Source: Anisodus tanguticus (taxonomy: Eukaryota; Streptophyta; Magnoliopsida; Solanales; Solanaceae). Taken from it: 64,000 nucleotides of DNA. Below the pieces are notes generated by a model. That model saw only the letters and a list, made by a program, of their open reading frames with translations. It ran no database searches and was not told where the DNA came from. This document shows positions 11,031 to 22,032 of the stretch, piece by piece (the stretch's first letter is position 1; each line of letters begins with the position of its first letter). Location of the stretch: assembly GCA_034509755.1 (NCBI GenBank), contig CM067541.1, positions 17,410,001-17,474,000 on the forward strand, in the 5' to 3' direction. The translations under genes and the position numbers were made by a program.

Positions 11031-12110
11031 CAAAGTATGCACTTCACTCTTTTTCCCTTCGATCAATTTTTGTTCCAATTAGATTTTTCCGGTAAGGTTT
11101 TTAATGAGGCAACATCACAACATAAGGATGTTAATGATCTTACTACTGATAAGAGCTATCCAGTATCTGTGTCTTTATAACATGAACTCCAAAATACTAG
11201 GGGATCATATACAACTAGAATGAAGTGAAGAAAATTTTGAATTTTGAAAATTTAAAGCTTCTAAGGAAAGCACCCAATACCGGGGACTACCTAGTTATTC
11301 AAACTATATGTAATCGGACTGACCACGCTAGATGACAGCTGGATTATTATTGAAATTGTCTTCACATTTGTAAGTCAAAAGAATCAATACATAGTTTTCA
11401 TCACGAGCATAAAATGTATGTTATTATCTTAAACATATCGAAGCTTCCGTGCCTTAATGAACATGAGACATCCTCTTCTACAACACCTTTAAAAATAAGG
11501 GCCCTCTTATTAAAATCTTAACAAAAACGTTAAGGCTTCAGATACAAGAAGTACCGGAGGTTTAAGTTATTCGGAACCAAATTAAGTCCGGAACTAACTT
11601 TGGAGGCCATGAGAAGCCCTAATTCAAAAATAAAATAAAAGTACATCTTTGTAACCAAATTAAGGTTAGTGGAAAGTTTTTGAACTTCTAAAGTTTAGCC
11701 AATTCTGAAAAAATGAACCTCAAAGTTTGGTTCTGGTTCATAAAGCAAAGTGATAAAGTTTGTAACTAATGGTTGTTTGTGAAAATAAATAAAGAATGAA
11801 AATCTTACGCAGAATTGGAAAGAAAAGGGAAACGTTCATTCATATTTTCAGGACTAAAAACAACTCGAATAAAAAGGATACTAACCAGGTCCAAAAGTGA
11901 CCCGCAGGTAATAAAAAAACAAAAAGACAAAAATAAAAACTCATGCGAAAGGTTACGGCTTGTCTGTTCTATGGTCCACCGAGGGTATTCCAGGTGTTTC
12001 AAATAAGTTACGAGAAATAGGGGCTGAAAGAAGTTGTTATGAGGATGATGCTCCATGAGCGTAATCTGAGGCAGAAGGCACGTGCTCTTGATGATGAGAA
12101 ACCTCATGTC
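11031..12110. other. non-coding spacer 3' of pol in gypsy element B
   Basis: This roughly 1.1-kb stretch separates the end of integrase from the C-terminal end of the antisense frame. It is AT-rich, with no sense or antisense coding block that I recognise. Short open frames at 11805-12107 (both strands) overlap each other and show no motif, so they are not called. Confidence 0.5.
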
Positions 12111-14533
12111 CTAGGGGGACTTCGTCATCCCCAGTCCCTCAGAGGAAGCATTGTCTTCTTCCATTGGGAGGGAGACATCAGGACTATCAGATGAGGCAAA
12201 TTCCAATTGTCGAGCCTTCGTGTCCAAAGCCTTACGACGCATCATATCGCCATTCCTAATCATGGATAGAATATAAATATCAGTGGTTGCATGGACTTCT
12301 TCTTTTGCAGCTTGAACGGCTTGAATGAGCTCGACATTGGTAGCATGGAGTTCGTTGGCTCGGGTTAACTCAATAATTTCTGCCTGTTGTCTCTCATTCT
12401 GAGCAGCCAAAGTAGAAAAATAGGACATCAAGGACCCAACCTCTTTCTTTATGACTTATATATCTATTTTTTTTTAATTTGGAGATGTTAAAAAAAGGTG
12501 CCCACATCCGCCTCAAGACTAGAGAGACTCATCGTCAGATCTGACATGGTATCTGATGCCTCATTCCATTTCTTCTGCCAGTCCCTGGCCTGGTCTTCAT
12601 GCAGAGTAGCATGTTGCCAATATGCTTATTTCTCCTCCTCCAAGTGCTTATGTTTTTCGCGTAGTTCATCAACTTTGGCAAGCTTCACCTCTGCAACTGA
12701 CAGGCGATGAACGACGTTGTCCCTTTCGGTCTACAAGGTAGTTCTTTCTTCAATCATCTGTTAGAGCCCTTCGTAGCAATTGAAGTTGGCCTGGATAATA
12801 AACATGATTATCAGAAGAGAAAGTGAGGAAATAACAAAGTACGAGTAGATCAGGAAAAGGGTGATACCTTGGCTACATCATGCATTCCTTCATTAATGAA
12901 GCATTCGAAGGACATCCGATGAGCCTTCCTCATATCCTTGTCTGAAGCCACATATTTCATGTAGTTATCCACTCCAACGGGCCTAGAACAAATGTGGCAG
13001 TCAACAGGGAGTTGGAAGGTTACAGTTTGATATTCTGCATGTTGAGCTACCGAGGCTGGGTATTCATTTACCAACTCATCTCTTCGCGAAGAGAACACCC
13101 AATATGATGAATATGGAATTTCATGATCTTCTTCTTGGGACATGGTCGGCATAACTGGAGACCCGATATCCTCAGCAACTAGTGGTAAAGTGGCGACGGT
13201 TGGTACATGCAAGGGTTAAAGTGCAACAATTGTTACCGTGGTGAAAGAGGCATTTGTGTGACCAGGACCTTGACTGGTAACTTCCTCTCTGCAAAAATCA
13301 AGGGTGGTTTTATTTCTTCCTCGGAACATTTATCATCCAGGTCCTCCACGGGGAAAGAACCAACCGTTAAATCGACATTACTAAAAGCATTGAGAGGAGT
13401 TCAGTCAGAGTTATCAGGGAATTTCTTCTTCAAACACTTTTGTCCTGTGCGGGGCTAGCAGAGGATTCATTTCGTAGCCTTTTTCGCTCATGGCCTATTG
13501 AATCTGTGATTTTATCTTCAGGAGGAGCAGGATCCGTTGCCTTGGAAAGACCTAACAAAAAGGAGGACAATTTTATTGACATGTTGAGAAATGAACGGAA
13601 GAATCTAAGATTAAAATCATGATATATACCGCGGTAGCGGGGTACCCAGTTCTTCTTAAGAGCAAGTTTTTTCCACTTCCGGAGTTTTGGAGTGGATACA
13701 TTAAGAATTTTCTAAATCCATGTCTCAAGGTCGTCTATATCTGTAGGCTCTCATACAGTAGCTAAAGAGAAGAATAAAATCCGATCAAAATTAGAACGGA
13801 TTGCTTGGAAAAAAGGCGTTAGAATGAATATAGTTTAGAAATAAACTTACGGTAGTGGTTCCATTACTCCGGGATAGTGCGACTGTTCGGGGAAAGAGGT
13901 CTTCAGTAGGAACGATGACATATATTTCTGTCCAACCTCGGTCCTGGTCATCATCAAGACTGGCAAGAATGGGTTTGATTCCCCGACGGTGCAAATTGAT
14001 GATTCCATCACGAAAAGTGCACGGAGAGTAAAGGTGAATCAGGTGGTCCAAAGTAAAGCTAACATCAGCTTTTCGAGTGAAGTACCGGAGGCATACGACT
14101 GCCCTTCAAATCTGAAGGCCCACCTGAGCTATGCAAACTTTGTACCGGCGATAAAATTCTAGAATGACGTCATCAATAACTTTTCAGAGTTTCATGGAAA
14201 AGGGGTAAGTATAAACATAAGAATACCCTTGCTTATAGGAGGTGATCCTTTCCTTACTAGTAGGAATCAGGACTTCGATTGATCTCTAGCCGCAATTGGC
14301 CTTCACTGTTCGTAAAATATCGGCAGTAATGCGGGTTTTGTAGTCACTGGCGGGGGTATCCTACCGATGGATAAAACCATTGAAACTATTTTTTCTCGAA
14401 GGTCATGAGTAAAACACCATGTCTTTGGCAAGTAGGAAGAGTCCAACGAGTTTTGGCTAGCAGGAGCCCTACCATGTGGGTTGGTTTTCTTTTTGCTTAA
14501 AGGGGCCTTGTTGCTAGATGAAGGGTTGGTCAT
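12111..14533 (-). pseudogene. antisense ORF of gypsy element B with plausible introns
   Basis: The frame starts at MTNPSSSNKAPLSKKK (14533). It runs through a PF04195-like block at about 14250-14050 (YTYPFS..., RYKVCIAQVGLQI, SFTLDHLIHLYSP) to 13851, ending ALSRSNGTTT. Three short GT-AG gaps separate coding blocks: 13762-13850 (donor GTAAGT, acceptor TTCTTCTCTTTAG), 13552-13629 (donor GTATAT, acceptor CTTTTTGTTAG) and 12791-12867 (donor GTATCA, acceptor TTATTATCCAG). Block 2 ends KKNWVPRYRG; block 3 begins GLSKATDPAPPEDKITDS and ends INEGMHDVAK (13212-12868); block 4 is a coiled coil ending EGLGMTKSP. A few stops interrupt it. The role is unknown. The same frame exists in element A. Confidence 0.7.
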
Positions 14534-14922
14534 GATCGCGATGTAAAAAGAAGATGATGATCAGAGGTTTAACATGAGATGACTTTGCATAAATGAAAGG
14601 TGAATGAAACCCTCAATTTTTAGAGTATTTATAAGGAAAGAAATGATGACGCCACTTGAAGGAAATGTGTGGCGAATGTTAATTGGCAGTAGCACGTGCG
14701 TGTTAGATCAGAAGTGATTGGATGGACGCCTCGTCAATACTCTGAAGTCTTTCGTTAATTGAGGGAAGGTGGAAAGTTACCGTCGTTTCATCAAGATGAC
14801 GATTGGAGTATTGAAATATGTGGATGGTATTCTTTGAAGTTTTCCGTCAAAGCACGGAGTGTCGATTGGTTGATTATTTCAAATCCACTTCCCGATTGCA
14901 ATTGGAAAGTGCGAGGACTATA

Positions 14923-15500
14923 TGTATAGGAAAAATTGATGTATAACAGCTATACAAATTATGATGCGACATGTGGCAGTTGATGCTGAGTCGAGTCCAA
15001 GTCAGTTTGGGGCATTACCGGTAGCATTTAAGTGGTACCGAGAGTGACACAAGCATAACCGAGACTGGTAATACAGAAGGCTGAAAGCCGTTTGAATTGT
15101 AACGGGCGGCCATTACCAAACCGGTCACACGCCTTTCAATGGAGCTTTAATGACATTTAATGAGATATTGATTATACAATTATCACAACATTCATTCTCC
15201 TGTATTAATGAGAGCATATTTCGTGGGCTGTGTACCCTTGTAGCTCATGTATAAATAGGACATGTTATTCAATTGTAACCCAACACATTCTAGTTATCTC
15301 TCGATTTCTATGCTTTCATACAAGTTATCGAAATTCTATTCAGAAGCTGTCATAAGGTTTAGGCTAATCATTATTTTTTTATATGATTATTATTTATTTT
15401 CAATATAATTCATCCTGAATTCTTATATAACGTGTCACTTGAGATCTATGCTTCTTTGATCACGTATACAAATTCAATTGTACCGTTTTACAGATAAACA
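14923..15500 (+). repeat. 3' LTR of gypsy element B
   Basis: It starts TGTATAGGAA and ends CAGATAAACA, followed by the target duplication ATGAG. The preceding tract GGAAAGTGCGAGGACTA (14904-14920) is the weak polypurine-like site. A TATA box TATAAATAG lies near 15250. Differences from the 5' LTR are frequent by eye, so the insertion is not recent. Confidence 0.9.
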
Positions 15501-15727
15501 ATGAGCAAACAAATATGTAGCAATCAGACTTTTGTACGGCTCAATAAATAAAACAGACAATGACACACCGGAATATCAAAATCACGAAATGTGTCACTTA
15601 TTAGTTATTAAGTACAAAATGTGAAATGAAGCAGCTGTTGTGCAGGTGCACGTTCGTGGGACATTGGTTTATAGACAACTGTGTGATCGTCAATACATTC
15701 CCATGCTACATTGTCGGCTAATAGTTA

Positions 15728-15944
15728 CTTTCTCCGTCCCAAAAAATTTATCTTAGTTTGACTTGATATGATATTTAAAAAATAAATAAAGACTTTTAAA
15801 ATGTGTTGTTTATAACAAGTCTTTGATATTTGTGTGACTGTAAATTATTTCATAGAGTTAAATTATTCTAAATATAGAAAAGTGTTAATCTTTTTGGGAT
15901 AAATTAATAAAAAAAGTAGAACAATTTTTTTGAAACAGATGGAG
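15728..15944. mobile_element. Stowaway-like MITE
   Basis: The ends are inverted (CTTTCTCCGTCCCAAAAAA at the left; CTCCATCTGTTTCAAAAAA read inward from the right) and are bordered by TA on both sides (15726-15727 and 15945-15946). The length of 217 bp, the TA target and the CTCC.TC.GT..C terminus fit Tc1/mariner-derived Stowaway elements. It encodes nothing. Confidence 0.8.
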
Positions 15945-15946
15945 TA

Positions 15947-17039
15947 ATTTACTAGTATTGGATTTGCTAGTTGGTATTGGGCTAATGTCTAATTGATTGG
16001 ATCAAATATAAGGTATATCTGAAAATCTAAAACCTCAAATTTGTAATTCAATCTGTGTTCTGAAAATCTGAAAAGTCCAAAAGAAGTCATGTTATAAATT
16101 TTATGAAAAATACTTGATTACGAATATTTTAGAAAATTCTTCAAAGCTTGAGATGTGCAAATGACACTGTTCTTAAAGATATTTCACCCGATATAGACAG
16201 AAGTGGAACTAACCCTTTAGTAGGGGGCAGGTGCCCCCGGTAACTTTGAAAAAAATTGTATATATGTGTGTATATCGCATATATCATATATTTAAAAACG
16301 CTCTAAAACATACTTGCTGGGGTAGTCTATGTGGTCAGCATGCCATTAAGCTGTTATTATCAGCCGCGCAACCCGAGTTCGAACCTTGTCTGAAGGACAT
16401 GTACTTTTTTTGCATTTTCATTTTTAGTTGATAATAATTAAAAAATATGCATAAAAAAAAAGCACTGGCAGGTTTCAATCATGCAAGGGGGGGGGGGGGG
16501 GGGGGGGGGGTCCGAACCACCAGTCCACGAAACAAGTTGCATTCGACATTTAATTTGTATTTATATGCAAGTAAATTGGTTTCATGGGTGTTTTAATAAA
16601 ATTCCAAAGCGGTATTGCGTGATATCATTTCGACTAATGTGCATATGCCTTAGAGCTAAACCCGTAGTCTTCAACTTTTGGGTCCACCTCTAGGTATAAG
16701 TATATGTCCCAAAATTCAACAAACTCTTTTAATATAAAATTAGAAATTAAAATGTAATAAAAATTTAATTTAATATAAAACCTAGCCGGAAAATGATAAG
16801 AAGAAGGAATTTTGTTTCTTGGTTTCATACGCCCCAAGTGAAATGCACTATTAGAACTAATTATATGCCAAGGAATGAGCTTCTGGAGCTCTGGTCATCA
16901 TGAAATTGTCAGTGGTAATTCAAAAGCAATAAAGGCCAGTAATAAAGATAATTAAATTGATCAAATTAAATGTCATAAAACGGTTGGGCAACTGTCATTT
17001 TTCCTCATTAAGAAGGCCATAAAGGCTAATGAAAGGTAG
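15947..17039. other. non-coding repeat-derived DNA with G homopolymer
   Basis: No gene is visible. The stretch at about 16205-16560 has the feel of an old dispersed repeat: it holds GGGGGCAGGTGCCCCC (a short palindrome at 16225-16240), a tRNA-promoter-like pair (TAGTCTATGTGG near 16323 and GTTCGAACC near 16376), and the run of 24 G at 16487-16510. The rest is AT-rich. I could not assign a family. Confidence 0.35.
16487..16510. repeat. poly(G)24 homopolymer
   Basis: Twenty-four consecutive G residues are flanked by ATGCAA and TCCGAACC. Such a run can form stacked G-quartets and is also a classic site of sequencing or assembly length error. It lies in non-coding DNA. Confidence 0.95.
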
Positions 17040-17041
17040 TA

Positions 17042-17278
17042 CTCCTTAGGTCTCAACTATTTGTCATTTTTTTTATTTACCCATCTTTTAAAAAATATTA
17101 ATTAATAAGGATATTTGACTTACTTTATTCATATTTATGTTTTAAGTTATAATCTCTATTCATTAAATTTTATTCTATTTATATGTCATCTTAGTTAATG
17201 ACAAAAGGTAAAATATAGAAAAAACAATTAATTATGTCTTAAACTTGTAAAATGACAAATAATTTGAGACGAAGGGAG
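17042..17278. mobile_element. Stowaway-like MITE
   Basis: The termini CTCCTTAGGTCTCAACTATTTGTCATTTT and, from the right, CTCCCTTCGTCTCAAATTATTTGTCATTTT are inverted repeats of about 29 bases with few mismatches. TA flanks both ends (17040-17041, 17279-17280). Its 237-bp interior is AT-rich and non-coding. Confidence 0.85.
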
Positions 17279-17289
17279 TATCAATTTTG

Positions 17290-17552
17290 CTCCCTCCGTC
17301 TCATATTAGTTGGCCACATTATTCTAAATATCCGTCCCAAAATACTTATTCATTTACAAAATCAAGATACAATTAACTAAGTTTTTCTTACTTTGCCCTT
17401 AACATTAATTATTTTTTAAAATAATTAATATTAATTAAAATGTAATTAATTGGAGAGAGGTAACAATAATGTATTAAAACTAAATATTTATTTATAAGTT
17501 CTTAAAGAACGTGTAAAAAGGAAATTGACCAAGTAATATGGGATGAAGGGAG
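17290..17552. mobile_element. Stowaway-like MITE, second of a pair
   Basis: It begins CTCCCTCCGTCTCATATTAGTTGGCCA and ends TGACCAAGTAATATGGGATGAAGGGAG, an inverted repeat of about 27 bases. The right flank is TA and the left is TG, so one base of the target site has changed. It begins only 12 bases after the previous MITE. Confidence 0.8.
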
Positions 17553-17554
17553 TA

Positions 17555-18788
17555 TGTGATAAAGGAATTATTAAATGCTAGAAAAGTCCTCAAAAAGATT
17601 ATTATTTTTGAGATATGATATAGTTTTTTATAACAATTCAAAGCTCTATTCGAATTTCGGTCTTGCCTAAACTATGTCTAATTGTCTTGGCTCACCAAAG
17701 TTAAGTGATATGTATTTTACCTTTAATTTTTACAATTATTAAGGTCAAATTGCTTACTTTGGTTTAAAAAACACATGTTGAAAAGTCTTTACCAAAAATA
17801 AAATAATCACATATTAATCAAATCCATCTAATAATTAGTCTCTTTTTTTGGGTGATATAACGGGTTTTATTCTTTTAACTGCAGTCTACAAAGTTATAGC
17901 TGCATCTATTTTCTTATATTTTTCGTTTATACAAATGATATTGTTATCTGCTTACTGCTAAAAAATGATTTTAGGATATTCAATCAAATTTGATAGGAAA
18001 TAAGGTTTAAAGATAAGTGGGTCGAGTTCGATCCTTTACACCCTCTGAGTGTACGTGATAATGGTTGAGCACGGAGACTTAAGATAGAAAAATATATAGC
18101 AAGAGATATTAAGAATTATGCGGTAAAGAAACAAGAAAAAGATGCTTGGATTCTGAGCTTGAGAGCAAAAACAATGCTAGGTTACAAGTATGCAAGATGA
18201 GATGTTATTCCTTCTCTAAGAAGGTATATTTATTTACACAAACCCAAAACTTTTCTATGGCCAAGTACTGCTGATGGGACATGTTGATAAGGGTAATCAC
18301 CCCTCCTGTCATCCCTACGATACTCGAGGAGGATGGAGACACAGTTGGGAGTAGGAGCCAGTTATGTGAAGCCATCGGTTCCAACCGAATCCGATGCGAT
18401 AGAAACTAAGAGTCCATCAAACAGTATAGAGAACCAAACAAGTTTTTTATCTGTTCCCTTAAGCAGAAGCATAAAGTAAATAACACACAATATTTACTTA
18501 GAAAACTCATTGTTTAAGGGATTAAAAACCATGACCTACCAAGTAGGATTTCCAACTTCACTAACTAGACAACTTCAGATTACAACCTATTACAATCTCG
18601 GAATTAAACTATTAATCTCTCACCCCTTACAGTACCTCTATTGTAAGCCCTTTACAATAACTATATTGCAAAGCTACAAACCTTGACTAACTTTAGCCAA
18701 GAACACAAACCAACAAATGTTGAAATCTGTCCTACTACGACACTTCTCAAAAGTGGTGTAGGATTAAAATGAAGAACAAAAAGACAAA
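17555..18788. other. non-coding flank of the copia insertion at 18789
   Basis: About 1.2 kb of AT-rich DNA. No reading frame, tRNA or terminal repeat is convincing. It ends in the duplicated target ACAAA (18784-18788), so it was contiguous with 23750 onward before the copia inserted. Confidence 0.5.
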
Positions 18789-19069
18789 TGATAATATACC
18801 CGATATACTCGTGATATTCACGGTATATACACTGCCCTGCGTATATCACAGAAACACGAGCCATATAAGGAAAGTATATCACAATATATTTTGGTAGTAT
18901 ATTGTTGTAAATAATTAGCATTGTACACTTACCATAATTGTAGAATTCTTGTACAAATAGAATAGGGTTTTGAGAGTAGAATATGAATAGGATTTTCCAT
19001 ATTGTGGAAATTGTAAATTGTATATATACTAATCCATTAATGAAAATAATCAAGGGATTATTTCTTTCA
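18789..19069 (+). repeat. 5' LTR of copia C1
   Basis: It runs TGATAATATACC...TTTCTTTCA. It is followed at once by the primer site TGATATCAGAAGTC (19070), a one-base variant of the methionine-tRNA type site TGGTATCAGAAG. The palindrome-rich start CTCGTGATATTCACGGTATA is described for its 3' partner. TATATATACT near 19020 is the likely TATA region. Confidence 0.88.
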
Positions 19070-19222
19070 TGATATCAGAAGTCTAGGTCTCACATACCTC
19101 ATTCCCCAAAAGCTTCCGCTACTCTCGAATTCCCCAAAATCCAAGCCCCTTCCTCAGTTTCTGAGCCAATTTTTACCTCCTCTCTTCCTAAATTTTCTTC
19201 TCAATCCCTTTGTTCTTTCGTT

Positions 19223-20010
19223 ATGTCGACGTCAAAGAACCTGTTTCATCATGCCCTTACTGTTTCTAACATCAAGAACCACATCCCTATTGTTCTTGAG
19301 ATGGAAAACGTCCAATATGCGACGTGGGCAGAGTTGTTCAAAATTCACGCAATCTCACATAAAGTCCTCCATCATATAATTCCTCCTGCTATCCCTCTAC
19401 CCGCGGAGGACCCTCAGTAATGGATCACTCTTGATGCTACCGTCCTTCAGTGGATTTACTCAACTATTTCTACTGACCTTTTACAGACGATCATTGAACC
19501 AGACACTACGACTATGGCTACCTAGAATAGATTGCGTGATATATTCCAGGATAACCAACATTCCCGCGTTGTCACTCTTGAGCAGGAATTTTCACAAGTC
19601 CGCATGGATGATTTCCCGAATGTTTCAGCTTATTGTAAACAACTCAAGGAATTAGTAGACTAACTCTGTAACGTTAGAGCGCCTGTTACCAATAATCGTC
19701 TTGTTCTACAAATGGTTGTTGGCCTATAATGGCATTGGGACTCTCATACGTCAAAGTAATCCGCTTCCACCTCTTTATCAAGCCCATTCGATGCTCACGT
19801 TAGAAGAAGCCGACTTGGCAAAAAAGGCGGCTACCAGCTCCAGTTCCATGGAGATGATGACTTCATTCGATAACTCTCACGGGTTTGTTGACAATTCAGG
19901 CCAAAATTACAACAACGGTGGCGGAAAAAAGGGTCACAACCGTAAAAATAATGGCAAAAATCGAGGCGGCAACAACGGCGGCGGCCAGAGCAGTAGCACC
20001 GCCGACGAGA
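19223..20010 (+). pseudogene. gag of copia C1, broken
   Basis: The start codon MSTSKNLFHHALTVSNIKN (19223) begins a UBN2-type copia Gag. The first frame stops at 19418-19420 after 65 residues, then continues in frame fragments with WITLDATVLQWIYSTISTDL and LRDIFQDNQHS. The C-terminal part (19701-20010) ends in a basic Gly/Asn-rich tail (NGGGKKGHNRKNNGKNRGGN). No CCHC zinc knuckle is seen between it and the protease. Gag would package element RNA into particles. Confidence 0.8.
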
Positions 20011-20161
20011 ACAGTACTAACAGCGGGAGTGGGCCTCGAGTTTCTGAGGCCCAGCCCGCCTGGTCCCCGCCTGGGCCCCTTGGCAGTGGGCCTGAACTAG
20101 TGGCTAGTGGCCCAGTCCCGCCTACCGCCCTCCTTCCAATTATTTGCAGCAACATTAGGCT

Positions 20162-21960
20162 TTGGTCCAGCCCAATAACATGCCCTATTATTCGGGTTCT
20201 TACCAGCAGCATCCTGGGTCGGGTCGGCAATCTAGTGTACTTGGGCCTCGGCCCCAGCAGACCTTCAATGTTGCGGGCCCAAATCTGATGCCGACACCCA
20301 CCGATATTGAGGCCGCCATGCATACACTTGGATTAAATTCTCCACATGTGAATTGGTACATGGACACCGACTCGACTTCTCACATGACGACCGACCAAGG
20401 TACTCTCTCGTCTTATTCCAATTTGAGCAAAAATCGTGACATTTTTTGTGGTAATAGCAATACGATTCCAATTCGTGGTTACGGTCATACAACTTTGTCT
20501 CTGTCACATCCACCTCTTGTCTTAAAAAATGCCCTTCATGCCCCTAACTTAATTAAAAATTTGGTGTCTGTTTGAAAATTTACCACTTATAATTGGGTTT
20601 CTTTTAATTTTGATCCTTTTGGGTTTTCTGTGAAGCATTTCAAAATGGGGATACCTCGCATGAGATGCAATAGTAGGGGAGATCTTTATCCAATCACACA
20701 CGCTTCCAGTCTCTCGAGTCAAGCCTTGCCATTTTAACTCTTGCTCCTTCCTTGTGGCATGCACGTTTGGGTCACCCTGGGTCGTCCATTATTTCTTCTT
20801 TTGCATAATTTTTTTTATTGTAAGTGTACGAGTAGTACTCCTATTTTCATTCATGTCCTTTAGGTAAACATGTTAGATTACCGTTTATAGCCTCTACTTC
20901 TAGTACTTTGATGCCTTTTAATATTATTCATAACGATTTATGGACTTCTCCCGTTCTCAGTTATGTGGGCCATCATTATTATGTTCTATTTTTGGATGAT
21001 TATTCTAATTTTTATGGACCTTTCCGTTAGCGAAAAAATCTCAAGCTTTCTGTATCCAATTCGAACGGGAAATAAAAAATATTCAATGTGATAATGACAA
21101 AGAATATGATAATGGGGGTATTTCAGGACTTTTGTGATGCTAATGACATAGTTTTTCATTTATCATGTCCTCATACGTCCTCACAAAATGGGAAAGGCAA
21201 ACGAAATTTTTTTATCATTAATAACATTGTCCGTACTTTATTGGTCCATGCTTCTGTACCCCCTTCCTTTTGGCATCATGCTCTACAAATGAATTCTTAT
21301 CTCCTTAACATACTTCCTACCAAAGGATTGACATATTCATCCCCTCTTAAGATCCTCTATAATAAGAATCTTTCGTATTCACATCTTAGGGTTTTTGGGT
21401 GCTTATGTTATCCACTATTTCCGTCAACTACAATTAACAAAATTCAAGCCCGTTCTACCGCTTGTGTGCTTTTGGGTTATCCATCTAATCATCATGGTTA
21501 CAAATATTTTGATTTATCGTCTAATAAAGTCATTATTAGTCGCCATGTTATATTTTATGAAACCCAATTTTTATTTGCTAAAGTGAGTAGTCCTGTGCCT
21601 AATCCCGTACCCCCTGAACGCCAGCAGGCCCACTGCCTGCTGGCCCGCCACCACCCACATCCCATCCCATTCCAGGTGCAGAAAGTAGGCCGCTCATCCA
21701 TCCCAATCCTGCCCTTTTTTCTGATCCCGATCCCGGTCTAGATTCCAGTGTTGGGCCAACAGGCCCACTACCTGCTGGCCACTCCATCCACCATTCGAAT
21801 TTTCCCCAAAATACACCCAATTCTCCCCCGAGTCACCGACCTATTACTCGTAGTCAACAGGGTATCTTTAAACCAAAAAGACATTTTAATCTTAATTTTA
21901 ATATTCTTAAATCCCCACTATCCCGTAACCCAGTGTTTGCATTAAATGATCCGAATTGAA
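20162..21960 (+). pseudogene. protease, integrase and linker of copia C1
   Basis: The protease frame (20162-20575) carries NWYMDTDSTSHMTTDQ. The catalytic triplet DTG is changed to DTD. A stop follows at 20573. The integrase zinc-finger region is degraded, but the core is legible at about 20925-21580: HNDLWTS..., a shifted LDDYSNF, QCDNDKEYDN, and SQNGKGKRNFFIINNIV, where the catalytic Glu position reads Lys. The conserved tail PPSFWHHALQMNSYLLNILP is in the open frame 21088-21741. A Pro-rich linker with repeated Q-A-H-Y/C-L-L-A motifs follows. It cannot act as enzyme. Confidence 0.8.
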
Positions 21961-22032
21961 AATTGTCTATGAACGACGAATATGATGCTCTTATTCAAAA
22001 TAAGACGTAGGAGTTAGTACCCCGTCTTTCTG

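Larger units (their letters stand above)
4092..15500 (+). mobile_element. Full-length Tat-like Ty3/gypsy retrotransposon B
   Basis: The element has LTRs at 4092-4686 and 14923-15500 and is flanked by a perfect 5-bp target duplication ATGAG (4087-4091 and 15501-15505). Gag, protease, RT, RNase H and integrase are recognisable in that order on + between 4856 and about 11030, which is the Ty3/gypsy order. A long 3' region (11030-14920) holds an antisense frame. Extra ORFs 3' of integrase are known for the Tat lineage. Multiple stops and frameshifts and a nested LINE (6542-7317) show it can no longer move by itself. Confidence 0.93.

Noticed and set aside
18240..18480. Host gene exon on - (moderate GC, ACCGATGGCTTC...)
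   Set aside because: Frames are short and no splice-bounded block with a family motif could be found.
19934..20323. 129-residue open frame on - opposite copia C1 gag-protease
   Set aside because: Composition is the mirror of the Gly/Pro-rich sense region; no motif and no initiation context.
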